NCBI GenBank assembly: GCA_903813345.2
Contig: CAIIXF020000001.1
Span: 22,093,915 to 22,157,914, forward strand
DNA length: 64,000 nt
From: Owenia fusiformis
Taxonomy: Eukaryota; Annelida; Polychaeta; Sabellida; Oweniidae
Direction: 5' to 3'
Of this stretch, positions 1 to 11,613 are shown piece by piece. How positions within the stretch are numbered: the first letter of the stretch is position 1; the number at the start of each line of letters is the position of its first letter. The translations under genes were made by a program, and so were the position numbers. Below the pieces are notes generated by a model. That model searched no databases. It was not told the origin of the DNA and worked only from the letters and a program-made list of their open reading frames with translations.

Positions 1-211
1 ATTTTATATAGGCCTGGGGTGGTATTTTTTGGCCTCTGTTCAGGTATCAGGTATCACTGCTCAGTATCAAGAGAAGGTAACGGTCGTAACCGTCGCATCT
101 AAGATGGCGGACTGTTACGCTATTGGCGATTTCGATATTTTTAGTTTTCATCGAAGTAAACTACTTTATAATTGACGTTATGCTTTGACTTATATGACAT
201 GAGAACTCTGG

Positions 212-497
212 AGTATGATAATTTGTTCATATATCATGCGTGGGCGCCACAGTTCAACGATATCTTCTACCGCATAAGGAAATGTATGATACGTTAAACG
301 GTCATGTTTTCAATACACGGTAACTGGGCATCTTAGCTCTCCATTATAGACTCTCATAACGTTACCGCATCACCGCACCACCGCATATCTGTTATCGTAT
401 CATCTGTAAAACCAAAATCCCAGTTACCTTCCCTAAAGCGGTGGAAGATATCATTGAACTGTATTGCCTATGCATGGCATATGAACAAATTATCCTA
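212..497. mobile_element. MITE-like inverted-repeat element
   Basis: The sequence from about 212 to 285 (tatgataatttgttcata onward, including gttcaacgatatcttctacc) is repeated in inverted orientation at about 430-497 with scattered mismatches. That gives roughly 70-bp terminal inverted repeats around a 145-bp non-coding core, the shape of a miniature inverted-repeat transposon. No clear target duplication was found, so the superfamily is open. A separate short stem (cgccacgata / tatcgtggcg) lies at about 575-616. Confidence 0.5.
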
Positions 498-1097
498 CAC
501 TTAGTGTACTAAATGTATAATAACTTAAAAAATAAATTTGATATCTATTGGCAAAATAAATAACCGGAGGATATCGCCACGATAAACTCCGGCAAACCAA
601 TATGCGGAGGATATCGTGGCGCGTCGTGAGTGTCATGATGCAATAATTATTATATTCTTCAAAAATATTTGCTATATAATATTCCACTATTGAGTAGCTT
701 ACTGTAAGTTCATAAGGTGATCACAATTCAAACACTCCTCTATTCCAAAGTGTTTATTCGAATGAAATACCTATTGTCAAACCGAGTCAATACTTGAAGA
801 ATTGCATGTTTCAGAATTTCATGTTGATTTTTTAAAAGATCCCTAGAATACTATTTAACGATCGGCACCAATATTGCAAAAACCGCGGCCCTGAGATATG
901 TTGAAAGTCGATAAAATATCATCCATTCAATCAAAGAGGACAGATATGAATTCATAATAATATTTATTTTAAATTATGAAAATGATTTTGAAAAATTCAA
1001 TATTAAACAAGTTGATCAATTGACCAGGACCAGGTATGGTATATCACATGGTTTAAGACAATTCAATGACTTACATGTACTCCTGGAAAAAATCATG
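498..1097. other. Intergenic, no gene recognised
   Basis: AT-rich sequence with only short open frames that lack family resemblance, splice context or repeats. Apart from the small hairpin near 575-616 I see nothing to annotate. Confidence 0.5.
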
Positions 1098-1175
1098 GAT
1101 TGCCATGCCATGCCACACCATTCCGTGCCGTACCGTACCATGCCGTACCGTACCGTACCATATCATTCCATGCTT
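1098..1175. repeat. Pentanucleotide microsatellite (CCGTA/CATGC type)
   Basis: A run of five-base units (gccat, ccgta, ccgtac variants) gives imperfect low-complexity sequence. The short open frame across it is a by-product of the repeat. Confidence 0.7.
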
Positions 1176-1565
1176 CAATACATGTTTCAAAATACTAGCA
1201 GTATAACACAGGAACATTTGAACCAGTATTTAAAGAGTTGCATATGTCTTGATATTTTTTTAGAAAACAAGTTGCTGAAAAAACTTCACTCAAGATTTAT
1301 TCACCGTTGGGATCTTTTGTTTTAAAACAGAATCCTCGGTGTTATAAAGTCTTAAACACCGCTTTTCTATTGTTTTTAAAGAATTGACACTTGGCAAGCT
1401 ATCCAAAACCAATGTGGCACAAAATACGACTGACTTAAAATTGGATCATGGGCCATTTACCTTTCATAACTGTGTCACTGTTGGGTTTAAGTTAAAAAAA
1501 GCCATTCGTACTGGGTTTTACGAGAACTAATAGCCTCGAGCCAATGCCCTCGGCTATTCTTGTAA

Positions 1566-1705
1566 TGCCTGGGTCACAAATGCTGCGATTCATCGGCCGG
1601 CGCCCGGCCGATTGAGTATTTTGTTCAAAATTGAATACATTTTTGAACAGAATACTCAATCGGCCGGGCGCCGGCCGATGAATCGCAGCATTTGTGACCC
1701 AGGCA
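1566..1705. repeat. 140-bp near-perfect GC-rich palindrome
   Basis: Two 65-base arms (1566-1630 and 1641-1705) are reverse complements with a single mismatch at 1621 and a 10-base loop. The arm centre holds the GC-rich block cggccggcgcccggccg, very unlike the AT-rich surroundings. It could be the whole of a foldback MITE or a young palindromic insertion. The flanks give no convincing target duplication. Confidence 0.85.
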
Positions 1706-2173
1706 TAAGCCCAGTACAGTTTATACATATAACTGAAAGTTTACTTTCGATTTGTTGCAATTTCTACTCGCTTTATTACAATGTATTATGTGCTTGCACA
1801 CTTTGTATTTTAGTTTGACGACATCGTATCTAAAGAACATAGGATAAAGCAGGTACGGGGACTGGGGACCGACATCGCTCTGCTAAGCAGTATGGTGTTT
1901 GTTGCCCAGCTAATCCTTTCTGCAATGATGGGGAGTATAGTTCACTATATTGGAAGTACAGTCGCAGTGATAGTGGCTGCATCCGTTCTCAGTTTTTGCG
2001 GGGCTGTCAGTTCCACACAAGTCATGTATCTAGACTTATAATTCTTTAAAAGCATATGCTGAGACACATCTACGTTCTACGTGTATCCATTTGAGATCTA
2101 TAGATATTGCTTCATTGGATCTCAGGTTTACCATATAATGAAAAAAAAAACTCAACGTGTACAAGAAGCATAT
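1706..2173. other. Intergenic, no gene recognised
   Basis: No exon-like coding segment, structured repeat or RNA gene recognised between the palindrome and the following MITE. Confidence 0.4.
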
Positions 2174-2368
2174 CACGGGGGGATCCAGAAATTAACAAGG
2201 GGGGGGGGGGGGGGGGCAAATTGGGCCCAAATTTTGAAAATATAAGGCCCATATATTGATTATTTGTCCTTCAGAGGCGTTAAAAGGCCAAATTGTGTCC
2301 AAAAAGGCCCATTTTTGAGGCCCTACGAAATTTTTGGGCCCCATAATCCCCCCCTGGATCCGCCAGTG
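2174..2368. mobile_element. Non-autonomous DNA transposon with GGATCC/poly-G ends
   Basis: Begins cacggggggatcca and ends ccctggatccgccagtg, so the termini are inverted copies built on GGATCC next to G/C runs. The interior is rich in ggcc/gggccc and non-coding. A second member with the same ends (cactggcggatct...) lies at 62086-62411. hAT-like is possible, but the target duplication here is unclear. Confidence 0.6.
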
Positions 2369-2630
2369 CATATTTAATCCAATATGAAAGGAATTTAAAT
2401 TACAAACTTATGGAGATGGTGTTGGAATAACTAGACCTTTGTCATATACGTCATATGTAATTAATCGATAATGGAATAATATACTAAAATAAAATTTTGT
2501 TCTGTCATAGCATTAGTTGCGAAATGAACGAGTAATCTAAATTGTTTTATCAAATCTTCTCAATTTGAAAATCCCGGGACAATTTTATCTAAAATTCCAG
2601 GTTTTACGGGCAATAGAGGAGTTTCTAAAT

Positions 2631-3117
2631 AGCTTTGAAATCTCGTTAATTCTCCTTTTTTTCATGAGTTTTTAAGAGATTTGAAGACTTTTTACCTCTC
2701 ATGACTTACTTCTCTTTATTTTTGATAGCCTATTTGAACTCAGTGACAAATTTTCTCCAATAATAGCTTTATACACGGTGTTTATATTTACACAGTTATG
2801 TCGTTTAAATTATTTTCCATGACTTTTTAAAAAAAACTTGGGCCAAATCTCCATTGGTACAATGCTAAAATTCATTAAAACCTTGGCTTATTTGTATGAC
2901 AACCAACAATTTTCATGTTAATCACAATATGTACATTGACAGGGTCATCCAATAGTATGTCATACGAGTTTAAGACAGATTCAACCAACACTTTTTGATA
3001 AATCATGAAATTAAGTTACTATTGCAAGTTTTTAGCATTGAAATGACCCCAAAAAATCAACTTGAGACAAACAAGGGCGACATCTATTATGTCAGCGTTA
3101 TTCAGCTATTTAGAAAC
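2631..3117. mobile_element. Short MITE with 14-bp TIR, copy A
   Basis: Starts gtttctaaatagct (2631-2644) and ends with its exact inverse agctatttagaaac (3104-3117). The interior from about 2693 aligns in the same orientation with 30722-31135 inside a PRDM14 intron, which supports a dispersed mobile family. No coding content. Confidence 0.6.
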
Positions 3118-3252
3118 TATCCAATTCTGTAATTAAGTCCGACTGACTTTTAGCGTCTGTTTAGGTTATATTTTCGAATTAAACATTATATCCAAAGTCT
3201 CACACACAACAGAATGTTTCATTGTAGAAGATGTTTTTTATGAATAACCTCA

Positions 3253-5504
3253 CTACATCAGACAACAGTTGAAAATGGAAATCAACGCAACTAAAGAGTG
3301 TAGCCATGGTGATAGCCCTAACCACGGACTTGAAGACGGATCACCCGGTACACTGCATGCTGAAACAAAATAAATAAAATAAATAAACATTGTCGACATA
3401 GAAAACTGGAAGTTTTAAACAGTATCATTTTCCATTTTCATAATCGTTGAAAATGACAAGGCATGGGAGTAACTGACACTTTGTGAATCAATACGACATT
3501 TTGGGACCTGAAAACCTTTAATTTGCCAATCTACCCTTAGTAAATTATAAGATTCCCATTTCGCCTCGGTTACAATCTTACTTCTAGTCTCAAGAGACTT
3601 TGCTATACATCTTAGGTTTTTGCAGATAAATAGATGGTAACGTGTTTTTCACATGTTATTCTCTCTTTTTATAAACAGGTCTAGCTAAAACCTTTTTCTT
3701 GCGTTAAACTCACGTGTGCCTTGAAAGTTTGATCTAAATTCATCAAGACCGGCGTGGCATATCTTCCTGTTAATGATGTCATATACGCGTGTTTCATCAA
3801 CAGATCTCAAGTTGTTGGTCCTACTCAAGACATGTACGATTGGATCGGGGAGACACGTCCCGTTTGCGTATAATATGTTCTCCCACGTACATGTTACGAT
3901 TAAGGCATAGTTGTAGAAGTCAGTTTCTACCACATAGAACTCTCGGTCCTCTAAAAATTTGCCAACAACAAGTAACTAGATCAGAAAGTCATAGGCAGCA
4001 ACATTCGAAAAGAAATACGTACCCAGCATACAATTTATTTGAATGAAGAAAGTGCATGTAGCAACATTAGATAGACTAAGCTACACGTTTTTTAGAGAAT
4101 TTGTCCCGGAACCTCTAGGAATTATTACCATCGTAATATTTACTTACCCAATCGAGTATGAACAAATAAGGAAAAACATCTTGAAAAAATTGAGAATGAG
4201 ACAATTATCCATTAGAGTCGCAAATCAGCTCTTGTAAATTTCGCCTAGACCGGTTATATAGTGCAGTTAATTTTTCGTCCAAATCAGAAGTAAATTTTGA
4301 CGTTAAATTAAGATAAACTTGCCGCTCATCCCCGTCACCATGAAAACCACACACAGTTTTTACTTTTTTAATCGTTCATCTAAAAAAATTGGAATGGTGG
4401 TACTTGCGCAATTCTTTAAAATTCTGAGGACTTTTCAAGTTAATGTGAACACCCCTGGAATATTTCGAAAAGTGAACCCCCTTGGGAAAGCTTGCTAAGG
4501 GCCCGTAGACTTACCTGATTCGCCACTGGATGTATTTGTGGTTCTTATGGCAAGTCTAGCCGGATGGCTTCCGGTACTCGAAACCAATTGCATCTTTAGC
4601 CCCGATTCAGGCCATGATTCACAATCAGAACTATATAAGAGAATATATAATACAATGATCAGAATGTGTTTACAGCCAAGACATCTTACACCCCTTGTCC
4701 TTTGAAAGTGAAAGTGAAATAAGTGAAACAATGTGCACACATAGTAAAAGACAAATCATGTAAAGCCATTCAAAGCCATTCATTACATGTTAAACTTTCT
4801 GTTGAGATCTGTTGCTCAGTTGAATGGAGAAAACAAACTCTTTTTTATTGTATTTATAGTAATTAATATTTAAACTGAAAAAATGGAATACTTGAAAACA
4901 AGTACAAATCGGAGCATTTTCAAAAATATGTTTAGTTTCCCGAAAATTGCCTAAATCTTAAAATCGGAGCATTTTCAAAAATATGTTTAGTTTTCCGAAA
5001 ATTGCCTAAATCTTAAGACGTTAGATATATTGAACTTTGAATGACCTAATGCTTACCCACCTATTTTTCGGTGTACCTGTTTCCAATACGTCAGCAACAC
5101 CAGACGATCGCTTAGTGTATTGAATTGAAAAGTTATCCAACAACCAATCATCATCGATACCAATGTGAAACCACGCCTTCACTTCGAACCATCTACCCAT
5201 GAACTAAGGAATGAATACTAGTATATAAGACATATTTTGGAAAATGTTGTGCCATCGTCCTTCTGGCCTTCGTCAAGATTTAGTATTTTGTTTAGTTAGG
5301 TGTTCTCTTACGTTGAATGTAACCGATTGTGTACGTACGATTTTAAAAGACAGAGCTGGTGTTTCTTACACTTACCTCATCGAAATTAAAGTTGCTTTGG
5401 AGATCTAAACTTGTCATATTTAAGACACATTTTTCTGCGGTGACAGTTGTTAATATTCCAAGGAATATTACATATAAAATATGCTGTATCTGATATTTCT
5501 GCAT
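3253..5504 (-). CDS. Lipocalin L1, signal peptide and GPI-type tail
   Basis: Model: join of 5376-5504, 5061-5203, 4515-4630, 3714-3950 and 3253-3359 on the minus strand, 243 aa, all introns GT..AG and frame closed. Residues 1-22 or so are a signal peptide ending TVTA before EKC. G46-R-W48 is the lipocalin GxW motif of strand A; T139-D-F-Y-N-Y-A is the second conserved motif; VLSR follows. Cysteines after the signal, in exon 3, in exon 4 and at the start of exon 5 suggest disulfides. Residues from about 218 on are hydrophobic after PGDPSSS, which looks like a GPI-attachment signal, as in the insect lipocalin Lazarillo. Lipocalins bind small hydrophobic ligands; the ligand here is unknown. It is clearly more diverged from L2-L4 than those are from each other. 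Downstream-most member of the array. Confidence 0.88.
4906..5015. repeat. 55-bp tandem duplication in L1 intron
   Basis: Two nearly identical copies beginning aaatcggagcattttcaaaa, at 4906 and 4961, lie head to tail in the intron between L1 exons 2 and 3. Confidence 0.8.
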
Positions 5505-5653
5505 GTCAACTGTAATGTAGTTACAAATTTGTCAACTTACTTGAACTCGCTTTTCAAAGTACTACTACTGTAAATAAAAAAACTCAAGAAACGCCAAACA
5601 CTGAAAAACAACTTCTCAAAAATCTATTTACTTAGCTGTCTGATTATAATATA

Positions 5654-6019
5654 CAGTGAAACCTGAATATCCGAACACCTTGTTTGACTCTTGTGTGGGG
5701 GAGGGGGTGTTAATTAGAGACCACTTCTTTTCACATTAGATCATGGTTTTCAGAAATATAGGGATACATATTTTTTCTTATGGCAGGTTTAAAATTAGAG
5801 TTTGCTTTTCTTGCTGGGTTTCTTTTAGGTTTTTAATCTCTTCCCTTTGACTCTTGTGCTTCGATATCTCTAATTCGAACATCTCTAAATTCGAAAGTTT
5901 TTCTATTTTTTATATCTCATTGACTCACATGCTTAATAAAAACCTTAAAATGTGAACACCTGCTAATCCGAACACATTTGGCTGATCCAAGTGGTGTTCG
6001 GACTAGACAGGATCTACTG
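5654..6019. mobile_element. Tigger/pogo-like MITE, TA target site
   Basis: Ends are CAGTGAAACCTGAATATCCG and, on the other strand, CAGTAGATCCTGTCTAGTCC, both running into GAACACC. They are flanked by TA (5652-5653 and 6020-6021). The CAGT start with TA duplication fits the pogo/Tigger branch of Tc1/mariner. No transposase; 366 bp. It lies just upstream of L1. Confidence 0.65.
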
Positions 6020-6021
6020 TA

Positions 6022-6615
6022 CCTTTTTTAATTGAACGAACAGTTAAAGCTCCCATATTCAATAGATTTTTAGACGAAGTAAAAATGTTCTGAAAAATAA
6101 CATTATAAAAATAACATTAAATGAAATTGAATCAATCGAATACTTTCTTTGCCATTGCGAGTTGTATGTTGAAGAAAGGTTAGCACTAAACGAAATCTAT
6201 AAATATAACGATACAATTAGTGTTAAAGATCGCATCAATCTGATCTTAAATTGTACAAACGACGATCTTGCATTGCAAGCTGTCGTAATAGTTCATTCAA
6301 TGTATATCAAGAGACAAGCAACGCTCACAACTTCGCTCATTTCATAAACTTGAGCAAATGATTTATCTATTTTGGTAAAATATGCTTTAATTCTCTGTTA
6401 TTTGGATCTGTATTGTGAGCGTATAAGCAGGATAATTTAATAGGTTTCTAAAGGTCAACCGGGTTAAATGCAAAATTTCATTTTAAAATAACAGTTTGTT
6501 GTATTGAAGATGTGTCTTCAATCATATGATATGTTTTCACTATCAATTAAAAGCTAGTTGACAATCACTTTGTTAATTTCTAAGAATTTCAAATTTTGAA
6601 ATATGGTCCATCTGA
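6022..6615. other. L1-L2 intergenic, part of duplicated unit
   Basis: No gene seen. From about 6395 to 6615 the sequence aligns with 11395-11613 and 18225-18444, the same position downstream of L3 and L4, so this is the 3' flank of the duplicated lipocalin unit. Confidence 0.6.
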
Positions 6616-9600
6616 TCACATTGCTGTCCAAATATGGGACATAAAAGTAGAAACCAAAGCCATTGACAAGCACAACCAAGACGATAACGTTGACGCATCG
6701 CCCACGGGCCCTCCACAGGCTGAAAATAAACATTGTCAGTTGTAAAGGTAGGATATATTAATATAAAAATGAATTTTGGAAGACAAGAGCGTTATTTTGC
6801 GCATCAATCATTTTAGTCGCCAAGGTATTTTTGAACTTACGCCGAGAGTGGAAGTTAGGTCTGAATTCCTGAAGATCCGCGTGGCATATTGTTTTGTTAA
6901 TGATATCATCCAGGTATCTTGCATGACCGGGTTGCAATACGGTCGTCCTACTCAGTACGTGTACGATTGGATCAAGAAGGCATGTCCCATTGGCGTATAA
7001 CGTTCCTCCATGAGAACATCCTACAGTCAAGGCATAATTGTCGTAATCTGTCACTAATACATACATCGGTATGTTACCTACGAATATATAATGAATTAGT
7101 CCTTTTTAAAAGAAATTTAGAATAATGTATTACTTGCAAAAACAGGCAAATAGTTCATTCTTTCCACTTATCATCACAACATCATTCCCTTTGAGTTAAG
7201 ATTGCAATCAAACCATTTTGCTCGATTTAGATGAATTTATGCTATCTTACTTGGAAGGCTACTACACTTTACGATGGTGAACCATCAATACTTCCAAAAG
7301 TTATTTTATCATGATATTAGGGATATAAAGTCAGCACGTGTCTGCTTTCGCGGCAAAACTGATTTCAGTTTCAGAGCAGAAATTTTACGTCGCGTGACAT
7401 GACGTGCTTGGTTGTAATAATTTGCCGCGAAATACGATTTTGTAAATAAAAATGAAAGCGATATGATTGGGGATTCAAGTACATAAAACGAATTCTAAAA
7501 TACTCAGAAATTTATTGAGGTTGTTTTTTAGTGTGGATTTTCTCCCATGCGGTAATCATACAGGTAACAAAATTCGAGGCAGGGCACAGATCTATCTCGA
7601 AGCGCCTGCGAAGATTCCCTGAGACACCGACACCAGCCTGCACAACCTCCATTTGGTTAGCAGTCCTTACCAGCTAAAAGCCAACGCTCCTTTGGCATAA
7701 TATAAACACTACATGTACAGTACCTATCGATATCGATAAAGTAAGATCAAAAGTGCTCTGACTATATTAAACGTAAATTAATGGGTCATTTTCTCACAAA
7801 ATGTTGATCTAATAATTACACCTACACATGTACCCAGAGGAGCAAAAAAGAAAAACAATTTTGTGATGTTTTCTTTTGTCGTACCAAAGGCCATCAAAAA
7901 GAACGTCCTTGGCCATTTAAAGAGGAAGAACACTTTTCATGCACCCCTCTTTCAAATGAACGCCCTCTGGCCTATTGATTACGTCGGTACTAAATTGAAA
8001 AACATTCTTAGACTTACCAGCAGAATTATATCCCAAGGTGAGTCTAGCTGGATGAAGTTGACCACCTGCAAACAACTTACGCCCTTTCATATATATGTCG
8101 CAGTCATCGCTAAAAAGAAATATTTTGGTCAATCGATATCCGATTCGAGGGAATCAGGTAAAAAAAAAACTATTATACCATTTCTTCAAAAATTTTCATT
8201 TTGAATCTTTCAAAATTTCTCTCTCGTTCAACAGAGGATTTTCTCTTGACCATGGTATAAGCTCGTTATTCACCCGTCGGGATGATATTGTTAATATCCC
8301 TAGGATGATATCAATATTTCCCGACATGTGAGGGAGTGTGCTAAATTCTGTGGCTATGTGGGAATAGAACCCAGACCCTCTTCGATATTTTTAAAATTCT
8401 CGAGTATAAAGTATAAAGGTTATATGCTGCAGAATGTATCTCGATATTTTCGATAATTTCAAGTCTAAATATTTCTTAAATCGATAAGCCCCAACTCCGA
8501 CCCTGCCTCAACCCTATATTAACCCTGAGCCCAAACCTTACCCCTCACTCTGAATTTTACATTATAAGCCCTAATACCCAACCTTAAAATCCCCAGCCAT
8601 AACCATAACCCTAACCCCAATACCCTGCAAACCCTTACTTAAGCTTTTAACCCTAACCTTTACCCTAAATCCTTAGCCCTAACCCCTAACCCGACCCTAT
8701 GCCCTTAACTCAAACGCTAACTTTAACCATAAGCCCCAACCCTAACGCTAACCCTATGCACTAAACCTAACCCCTAACCCTAACTTTAACCCCAACCCCT
8801 AATCCGAATTCTAACCTCCCCAAACCCTAGCTTTGACCATGAGCTCCAGCCCTAATCCCTAACCTTAAACCCCCAACCTTAATTTTAAATCCTCAGCCCT
8901 AACCATAACTTTAACCCCCCTAAGCACTAAACTCAACCCTCACCCCAGCTTAAGATAGCTCTATAACATTTTCCAAGCTACCCTATACCCAAAATCTTGA
9001 ACCAACGGTACCCATTTTGCCAAGTTTGGATGATTTGAAAATAAACTGAACATTGTGACGGTAGATGTTATCAAAAATATCGAAAGAATCGAAAGAATCG
9101 AAACATATTTTTTCGATTAAACTAATGAAATCGAAAATTTCGAAACCTAAAATGTATTTTTTCGATTAAACAAATTAATCGAGAATATAGAAAAATCGAA
9201 ATTGCCAAGATCCTGGATAAGTATGCATCCTGACCACAGCAATTTTGATTCGCAATATCCGAAAAATAAGAAGAAATGGGTGCACAACAACTTAATTGGA
9301 GACTCAAATTGATACCAGGTACCTATTTTTGACTCTTCCTGTTTCAAATGCATCAGCTACACCAGGTGATTTCTTGGTGTACACCTTAAAGTAATCATTC
9401 CACGCATCATCATCATTGAATCCTTCGTTACGGTGGAACCACGCCTTCACTTCGAACCATTTACCCATAAACTAATAAAATCATATAAGAGACAAAGATG
9501 TGAGCTTCAGCAGATGATTTCCACCATAGAGACAGATATATCGTATCATATATCATCATTATTCTATATGTTAAAATTATACAATGTTACGTACCTTAAT

Positions 9601-9791
9601 ATATCCTAATACACCCCGTATAATATATAGTCATGTTCATTCCCTTTTCGTGTTGTTTTACTTACCTTATCGAAATCAAAGTTGGCTTGGAGGTCTAAAC
9701 TTGTCATATTTAAGACACATTTTTCTGCAGTGACAGTTGTTAAGAAGAAGAATATAACATATATCACTCGCTGCATCCTTGCTGCATCCAT
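6616..9791 (-). CDS. Lipocalin L2, signal peptide and GPI-type tail
   Basis: Model: 9666-9791, 9323-9471, 8018-8109, 6841-7077, 6616-6719 (minus), 235 aa, GT..AG throughout, frame closed. The ATG at 9791 gives MDAARMQRVIY; a second in-frame Met five codons on would give a shorter signal peptide ending TVTA-EKC. G45-K-W47 is the GxW motif, T132-D-Y-D-N-Y-A the second motif, VLSR 163-166 the third. N-glycosylation sequons NMT and NGT are visible. The last exon (CGGPVGDAST then a hydrophobic tail ending at TGA) looks like a GPI signal. Likely a secreted or surface-anchored carrier of small hydrophobic molecules. Nearly identical to L3 in exons and introns, so a recent duplicate. Intron 2 contains a telomere-like array. 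Confidence 0.9.
8478..8950. repeat. Degenerate telomere-like CCCTAA array, copy A
   Basis: About 470 bp of imperfect ccctaa/aaccct repeats with many substitutions, in the intron between L2 exons 2 and 3. On either side are AT-rich stretches with tcgatattttcgataa (left) and the inverse-like atcgaaagaatcgaaa (right), so the array sits between roughly inverted TCGAAA-rich arms. The same block recurs in L3 at 16255-16722. Confidence 0.75.
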
Positions 9792-9840
9792 GTCGTCAGA
9801 GTGATTACATACAACTGTTTACTTTCAGACCAAATATATA

Positions 9841-11093
9841 CAGGGTGGTCCAAAAAGTGGAACATTTTCTTTTGCAATATAAGATTTATACAAGCTGCAT
9901 CCATTTGCGCCGACCACGTAGCCATTTTAGCGACAAGTTATGGTTTCAATTGCCATTTCTAATCAAGGAATTTCCCTACCCTAGGAGCAATAAATCTGGT
10001 CAAATATTAGCGACCCCCGGGTCCTTCCACCATTTGAAATCTATTTTTAAACATCAGATTTTCTTGTTAGTAGAATGATGCTCGTAAATGTTGAGGGATA
10101 TATACACGTGCAGTACTTTGTTTATGTCAATATTTTAATTAGAGACACCATATATGGTCATACGATTCTTCGCGGAAACATACTACAATTAATTTATAAA
10201 TGAAATGTTTGCTTACTATTTACATATAACCAATAGAGAAACAGCTTTTTAAATGACGCAATAACCCGCGAAATTAAAAGAACATGGTTTTACTCTTGGT
10301 TTGTATCTGTTCAACAAAAGTGGAGAACATACTTGTATGAATGATCATTTTTTTGTCGAATGGGCGGGGGGATTGTTGCGTTTGGTGGGTACAAATCGGG
10401 AACAAATCCACATCATAGTAATTTTCGAAAGGTCTCTTGTAATTTATGCAATGACGTATTTTAAGATATTGGCTTTTTACTTTAATAGGTTACCTCCCTC
10501 CGTTTTATTCAGCTATATCAAAGCGATATTAATCAAATTAAAATTCCTTCGAACGTAACTTTTTTCAAAAAATAATTTCAAATTAAATTAATCACCTATA
10601 TTAAATCAATTAAATTATGACGTGCTCATGAATATAAGTTGAACGCGGAAGTGAATTTTTCCGAAGGGAGGACGAAAACAAGCTTGACAAACTAATAATT
10701 ACTGCTCGATGTGCTCAGTATTCTAGAATTCCTCTCTCCAGCGGTTATTCTCGGCGATTCCACCCCTGAAACTTTTCCCGACATGTAGATGAGTTATTTT
10801 CTTCTGTTCCCGATATGAGCAATCATAAATAAGTTCACTGAATATACCGATCATTTGCAAATTCCGAGAATCCTAAGTGTATACTGGACGAAACAGATTC
10901 AGTCAAATAACCCCATTCCCGGGCACATGTAAATCAAATTCCCCACTCCCGGGACGACAATCTTCGTCAAATTCCTATCCCTGGGGGCAATATTGTGGAT
11001 CAAATTCCTTACCCTACCCGCGTGGGGGGTCTCACGCAAACTTTTGAATGGTGCATAAATCGATGTTCTACTTTAATCTTTTGAACCAGCCTG
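9841..11093. mobile_element. Mariner-like element upstream of L2
   Basis: Left end CAGGGTGGTCCAAAAAGTGG; the right end on the other strand reads CAGGCTGGTTCAAAAG. TA flanks both sides (9839-9840, 11094-11095). The first about 140 bp and last about 50 bp match the shorter element at 17605-17927 upstream of L3, but this copy holds about 930 bp of extra interior. No transposase motif was recognised in the interior. Confidence 0.6.
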
Positions 11094-11613
11094 TATATTT
11101 GTGTTTTGAAATCAAGTTACTGTTTATAAAACGCGAGTTATATTCATCCCGAAAAAACTTTATTGTCAAAACATCTACTAAATATTTAAAGTTCTATTGA
11201 AATACGAAATATACAGATTGTTTAACATAAAAGAATCCATGCAATCCTAATCAAAATAAGCAGCTCTTTATGTATCCATCGTTGATTTATCTTTATTACT
11301 GACATGCTCCTCGGTACATTTTGGATCTCCATAGAACTATGAAAAAGTTAATATATTTTCCACAGTAGGAATGCTTATTCTTTCTTAATTCTGTGTCATT
11401 TGGATCTGTATTCTGAGCGTATAAGCAGGATAATTTAATAGGTTGCAAAAGGTCAACCGGGTTAAATGCAAAATGTCATCTTAACATAACAGTTTGTTGT
11501 ACTAAAGATGTGTCTTCAATCATATGGTAGCATGTTTTCACTAATTAAAAGCTAGTTGACAATAACAGTGTTAATTTCTAAGAATATCAAATTTTGAAAT
11601 ATGGTCCATCTGA
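11094..11613. other. L2-L3 intergenic, duplicated flank
   Basis: Non-coding. It matches 17928-18444 closely across its whole length, marking the repeat unit of the tandem duplication (spacing about 6.83 kb). No promoter element is obvious. Confidence 0.6.
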
